DNA of 64,000 bases. It comes from Fasciolopsis buskii (Eukaryota; Platyhelminthes; Trematoda; Plagiorchiida; Fasciolidae). Every line of letters begins with the position of its first letter. Position 1 is the stretch's first letter. The stretch lies in assembly GCA_008360955.1 (NCBI GenBank), contig LUCM01011148.1, forward strand, positions 53,741 to 117,740, read 5' to 3'. Position numbers and translations under genes: made by a program. Below are positions 60,146 through 64,000 of this stretch, one piece after another. The notes beneath the pieces were generated by a model. It saw only the letters and a list, made by a program, of their open reading frames with translations, made no database searches and had not been told where the DNA came from.

Positions 60146-60349
60146 TCAGCATTGCCGTTGTTCACAATTCGCGGTCAAATTCCTCAGTGTAATCAGCCAA
60201 CTGGTTGAGAGGGATTTTGGATCCCAGACAAGGAAAATAGAGGATCCTACATTGTCTAAGGTCGCTGCATATGTTCTCATCCCACTCTGCCACGTCATCT
60301 GTTGAGCTCCACTTGGATTATCCCATTCCACGAAGGGACTGAAACACAC
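60146..60349 (-). mobile_element. RTE-type LINE, C-terminal end of ORF2
   Basis: The minus-strand frame reads EWDNPSGAQQMTWQSGMRT, LDNVGSSIFLVWDPKSLSTS, then WLITLRNLTANCEQRQC. This is the characteristic tail of fluke RTE-type ORF2 proteins, normally GGQxMTWxRGMK...VGxSRLPGWGPxD...W...LxxxxxxRxQWRxCC. It is the opposite end of the same type of element whose middle is at 2,298-3,094. Only the last 60 or so residues remain. Confidence 0.75.
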
Positions 60350-60849
60350 AAAGCATATATGGATTTGTCATGTCTAACACGCAGCCTGACCAACAAAATC
60401 TGACAAGCGAGGTACCTTTTGATAGAGCACTCGCTTAGCCAGTACCCGAAAGTCAGTCAGTAGATGACTATATCGGCTACCATTAAAGGATTTGTTTTGT
60501 ACAAACCCGCAGTCTATCGGGTGCCATCTTTTACGAACCCATTTTTGTAGGAGTTCAATGAGATTGCTACATTTTTGTTCGTGCTACCCTTCAAGATTTT
60601 AGAAGTAAAAAGAATCATACTTTGATGTTTGTTTTTGAGAATTTTAGGTGCAATTCTCAAGCTCCTACCATTTGAGATCGTTGCTTCTGACAGGCTTCAA
60701 CAGATTTTTGGAACGCACCTCTTTGAATCGATCTGGTATTGTAGGATACATTTCACAAAAGTTAAATAATTGATGCCATTCGGTCAGCAGTATCACCATA
60801 AATAAATCTAACAAAATAAGGCATCATAAACTATTCACATTCGACTTTC
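60350..60849. other. No gene or repeat recognised
   Basis: Nothing identified. Confidence 0.5.
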
Positions 60850-60985
60850 ATTGTAGATCATGGGAGCACTGCTCATTTTTTCTACCCTCGTTAGGACTCA
60901 CCGGGGATCCCACTTTTACCACATCTCGATTGCCGACAGAATGGTTAAGCTAGTACGGCTGAGCTGCTAATCATCTTTACACTAT
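60850..60985 (-). mobile_element. tRNA-headed SINE, family A, minus-strand copy
   Basis: On minus, GGTGAGTCCTAACGAGGGTA then GAGCAGTGCTCCCATGATCT aligns with the right arm of the 24.6-kb fold-back (GATGATTCCTAACAAGGATG, ACAGTGCTTCCATGGTTTCT). A tRNA-like head precedes it (GCAGCTCAGCCGTACTAGCT), with a poor B box (GTGGGATCCCCGG). Confidence 0.5.
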
Positions 60986-61317
60986 CGAATCTGCATGACA
61001 CAGCGACCGCAGACGAACAGTCACGAAATGCATTCGCTATAATGATACAGCTATCGTCTTGTTTGAAAAAAAGATACTGAAAACAACTTTACAAATGTTT
61101 CCTGCCTGTTAGTTTTCAGAAACGGGAGACCAAGCGTGATTTTCAAAACAGAAACTTTCCAATAAGAAATTCTATATGGGCTTTTGTTTTATTTTTATTC
61201 CCAGTAGATAAGCTTCTAAGTACTTAGACATTGGATCATCTGATGCCCAAAGATCCGTGTTTTGAGAATTTCACTACCGGAAGTACATGATATGTAATAG
61301 ATAGCTGGCGGACAACC

Positions 61318-61375
61318 GGATAGCCCAGCTGATATGACGTTCAACTCGTAATCCATCGTCGGGGTTCAGATTTTC
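61318..61375 (+). mobile_element. tRNA-like SINE head, diverged
   Basis: AGCCCAGCTGATATGACGTT is A-box-like and TCGGGGTTCAGATTTTC B-box-like, at tRNA spacing. GACGTTCAACTCGTAATCCA resembles the tRNA-like middle of the family A head (GGCGTTCAACTCAAAATCAT). The body is undefined. Confidence 0.4.
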
Positions 61376-62037
61376 TTGCGGATGTGTCAAGTGTGTGTTG
61401 TTGATGGTCCCTGATGCGGATAAAATAGCTGACCGGTGTCGCATTCATGACCTACCAAAATGAGTTTGGTGGTAATGCTGCCTAATGAATAATTTAATCC
61501 CATACTAAATCACATGATTCCAGTTTCGGAATCCTCTGACGGACTTCGCTTTTTCGCCTTTACACACACACCAGATGCGCAGTTCTGCTGATATGCTGCT
61601 GTCCAGTGCTGACATTATACATGACTAAATGGCCACATTTATTCTATCTGTAATAACTCATATCCGAACAACGCAGATTGGCTTGACTGAGATGACCATT
61701 TTCAAGACACCCTATGCCCTTGTACAATAGTGTCTTAGATGTATTCGAATTTTTGACAAATTTGTTCAGGAGACACTCACAGAATGTTAAATTCCATTCA
61801 AAATTAATAAGTATTTTTCATCTATCACTTATCAGGGCTATTTTGATTGGATACGACGGATTGATTTTTTGAGGGATTTTGTAGCAATAATTACAAGTAC
61901 GCATGTGTGTAAGTTTATTGATTGTTTAGGAATCGCCAGCAAATTTATATATCAAACTAACCTACTGGTAAGACTTGAGGAAAATTGGATATAACCCCAA
62001 GGAAGCTCTTTGTGCGTCTTAACTTTACCACATCCAC

Positions 62038-62210
62038 ACACTGAAGTGGCCGAACGGACAAGGTCCTGGCGTTTGGAGGTGAAAGTCACGGGTTCGAATC
62101 CTTCCACCGCCGGTCAACTTCCCCGCTTAACAACCCTCTAGTGGCCGCGGCCGCCTTCCTGAAAATTGTTGAACACTGCCGTTCTATTAATAAAGGCAGC
62201 AAAAGATAAA
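62038..62210 (+). mobile_element. tRNA-headed SINE, family B, copy 2
   Basis: The head is better kept than in the 37.0-kb copy: A box AGTGGCCGAACGG as in Leu/Ser tRNAs, and perfect B box GGTTCGAATCC. It shares TTTGGAGGTGAAAGTCACGG with TTTGGATGTGAAAGTCGCGG of copy 1, and the tail TTCTATTAATAAAGGCAGCA. The 3' flank is different from copy 1, so the SINE ends at about 62,210. Confidence 0.8.
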
Positions 62211-62711
62211 AGTATGTTGGCTGGATTGCCAACTACCCGTGATTATGTTTATTCGAGTTGTTGTCTATTGGTTTTACTACAGTCCAGCTATGACGAAATC
62301 ACGGCAACTGCAAACAGGATTCTAAACCAAGAAGAAAAACTCTCAATTACTAGTTGAAATGTTGCAGTGATCTGAGGTCATCTGTACCCACTTTGTGACC
62401 ATGATAAGGGGAAAAGTTTCCACTGAAACCACCATAATATAACCATTTTTCTTTTTGAACTTCTTTCGACTAGTTACACTTTGCTATCCCGTAAAACAAC
62501 CCCACTTATGAAACTCAATGAGTTGGTGCAGATCGGTCAGTCGGAGCTAGGAAACCATGGTGTACGTTTAACCTTTGCTTGCCACTTTTTATCTGTTTGT
62601 TCTCTAATCTCGAAATATTCGTTGCCAAAGCTGCTTCGAAAATCATCGGTTACTACTGAGGAAGACAACTAAATAAAGGTAGACCAGTTAATATCATCGC
62701 CATGAATCGGA

Positions 62712-62775
62712 CCTCAGGAAAGCTTCGGAAGAACACGCGCCTTTAAAGTGAAACGTCCGAGTTCAAACCCTAGAT
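62712..62775 (+). mobile_element. tRNA-like SINE head, diverged
   Basis: AAGCTTCGGAAGAACACGCG is an eroded A box (AGCTCxGTAGAGCACGCG type) and TCCGAGTTCAAACCCTAG a B box, at tRNA spacing. Confidence 0.45.
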
Positions 62776-63600
62776 GCTCTGGTAGATATGCATCGTAAAA
62801 CGGGTTTCAGTGAAGGCAGTACTCGGATCTAAAGCTCCTTGAATGTGAGGTTGACCGGATAACCCGAAGTGTGTACGTCAGAGATGTGCCCCGAATGGCA
62901 GTCAGTCAAGCATACTCTACTACCAATTAGTCAACTATATTTGGTGGCATAATCTGACTGTTCGAATAAGAAAAATGAAAGTAATAAGAAGAAGTATTCT
63001 ATGGCTTGGAAGAAATGATTCCCTTAAGACTTCGGGATATAAGGAACTTTAAGATTTTTTGGAAACAAGAACATGAGTTCGGGTATGAACAGCCGTTCCC
63101 AATGATTTTTTCTTCATCTTCTAAAAATCTCGCTGACAGTAGATTCGGAAAGATATGTGCCCGCAGATAAATCATCTATACCTTGCAAATGGATCACGAA
63201 CACGTCAAAGATACAGTCTCGTGGTGTAAGTTACGCAACCTTGTCGTGTTGACCTAACCCAACCCATTCCTACTAAACATTTTTCCTACAGCACACAACC
63301 CTTTATCTACCCTAAGAAACCAACTCCAAACACTTGTGAAGACGTAACATGTAAGGGGTCAGGTTTGCAGGCTTCCTGACCTGAAGTATAGGGAGTGGAA
63401 AGGAAATGTGAGCTGAAGCCCGTAGTAGTATCAGCTGTCTTCAACACTTACACAACTGAACCAGTACGACGGTCTCCAGGATAAACGCTACAAAGGATGA
63501 CAAATGAATCCCTGTAAGCAGTCATTTATTTCCATACTCATGTTCTCAAGCTGCCGTGTATAAGAGTGCTTGATCTAAAGGTAGGATTAGAAATCTATTA

Positions 63601-63745
63601 TGAATGATATAATGCTAATAACACGGCGTTGCTCGTAGATGTAATTTCGATTGTAATACTTGTCTTGAAAAAGACCACCCACAGTAGTCGAAACGTTGGC
63701 GCGTTACATCTACTAACAACGCTGTTATTGACATTATATCATTCA
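63601..63745. mobile_element. Short inverted-repeat element enclosing a hammerhead-like core
   Basis: The arms 63,601-63,644 (TGAATGATATAATGCTAATA...) and 63,704-63,745 (...TTATTGACATTATATCATTCA) are inverted copies of 44 and 42 bases with a handful of differences. The 59-base centre contains the motif described in the next entry. No coding capacity. It could be a small non-autonomous element or the folded end of a Penelope-like pseudo-LTR. Confidence 0.7.
63662..63709 (+). ncRNA. Hammerhead-ribozyme-like core, degenerate
   Basis: CTTGAAAAAGACCACCCACA then GTAGTCGAAACGTTGGCGCG and TTA. A CUGANGA-like box (TTGAAAA), a stem II of GACCAC with GTAGTC (one mismatch), the invariant GAAA, and a small stem III AACG/CGTT before TA. 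It has the same layout as the minus-strand motif at 50.7 kb, but stem II is better kept. The mutated first box makes activity doubtful. Confidence 0.4.
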
Positions 63746-64000
63746 CAATTAAAACCAATACTTGGCGCATCGATTTTTCGGTAAAATCCTTACATCATTA
63801 GAAAACTATCTTCAAAATGGGTTATCCCAGGTAACCGAGACCACGGTTAATTATATTCGCTACCAAAAACGTCCGTTTTTGACATTGCGTAACAAGGGTA
63901 AATGAATTTAATATCAATGCCCTGTGAAAAACGAAAGCAAAATGCAATCAATTCAACCAGTAATTGAGAAATTAAAGTACCAAAGAGTGCAGTTATGACT
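63746..64000. other. No gene recognised
   Basis: Nothing identified at the right edge. Confidence 0.5.

Noticed and set aside
62038..62110. A functional tRNA-Leu/Ser gene
   Set aside because: A and B boxes are good but the acceptor and anticodon arms do not pair, and a SINE body with a shared tail follows.
62144..62155. NotI-like GCGGCCGC as a CpG island
   Set aside because: It is an isolated part of the SINE family B body; no CpG-rich region surrounds it.
1..64000. Bacterial or phage gene content, operons, CRISPR array
   Set aside because: No tandem same-strand genes with ribosome sites, no evenly spaced direct repeats, and all recognisable proteins are eukaryotic transposons.

Overview
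This window looks like animal genomic DNA, most probably from a parasitic flatworm (trematode). No bacterial-style gene arrangement is present. Open frames are short and overlap on both strands, and stop codons are spread evenly. The sequence is AT-leaning, carries TA, TG and AAT microsatellites, and contains two assembly gaps (1,321-2,297 and 32,123-32,925). The recognisable coding matter is almost all dead or dying transposable elements. Their protein motifs match families I know from fluke genomes: an RTE-type LINE, a CR1/Jockey-type LINE, a Penelope-like element, Ty3/gypsy, mariner, and tRNA-headed SINEs. The taxon is an inference from this mix, not a match to a named genome.

Layout from left to right. 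2.3-3.1 kb: minus-strand RTE-type LINE fragment that runs into the first gap. 6.2-8.15 kb: minus-strand, protein-like open segments bounded by good splice signals, the best candidates here for exons of a real host gene; I cannot name the product. 9.9-22.9 kb: mostly featureless, with scattered weak exon candidates. 22.5-26.8 kb: two diverged same-strand copies of an LTR-like repeat, and between them a fold-back element made of two inverted tRNA-SINE arms abutting a LINE endonuclease fragment. 28.2-29.2 kb: minus-strand CR1/Jockey-type LINE with the end of its reverse transcriptase and its C-terminus. 31.0-31.4 kb: second copy of the SINE fold-back. 37.0 and 62.0 kb: two copies of another tRNA-headed SINE with a shared 3' tail. 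40.1-41.9 kb: nearly full-length but frameshifted Penelope-like element on the plus strand, from the N-terminal domain through reverse transcriptase to the GIY-YIG endonuclease. 47.1-47.8 kb: Ty3/gypsy zinc knuckle and protease remnant. 50.7 and 63.6 kb: hammerhead-ribozyme-like motifs, the second inside a 145-bp inverted-repeat element. 54.4-54.8 kb: two divergent tRNA-SINE heads. 56.6-57.0 kb: mariner transposase remnant. 58.0 and 60.9 kb: single-arm copies of the SINE that builds the fold-back. 60.1-60.35 kb: C-terminal end of an RTE-type LINE.

Taken together, this is a gene-poor intronic or intergenic tract filled by successive waves of retroelements and one mariner. None of the transposable elements appears able to move on its own, because each has lost catalytic residues, its frame, or an end. 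The observations most worth follow-up are the inverted SINE dimer, which seems to have multiplied as a unit, and the hammerhead-like cores, which may be footprints of Penelope-type elements.
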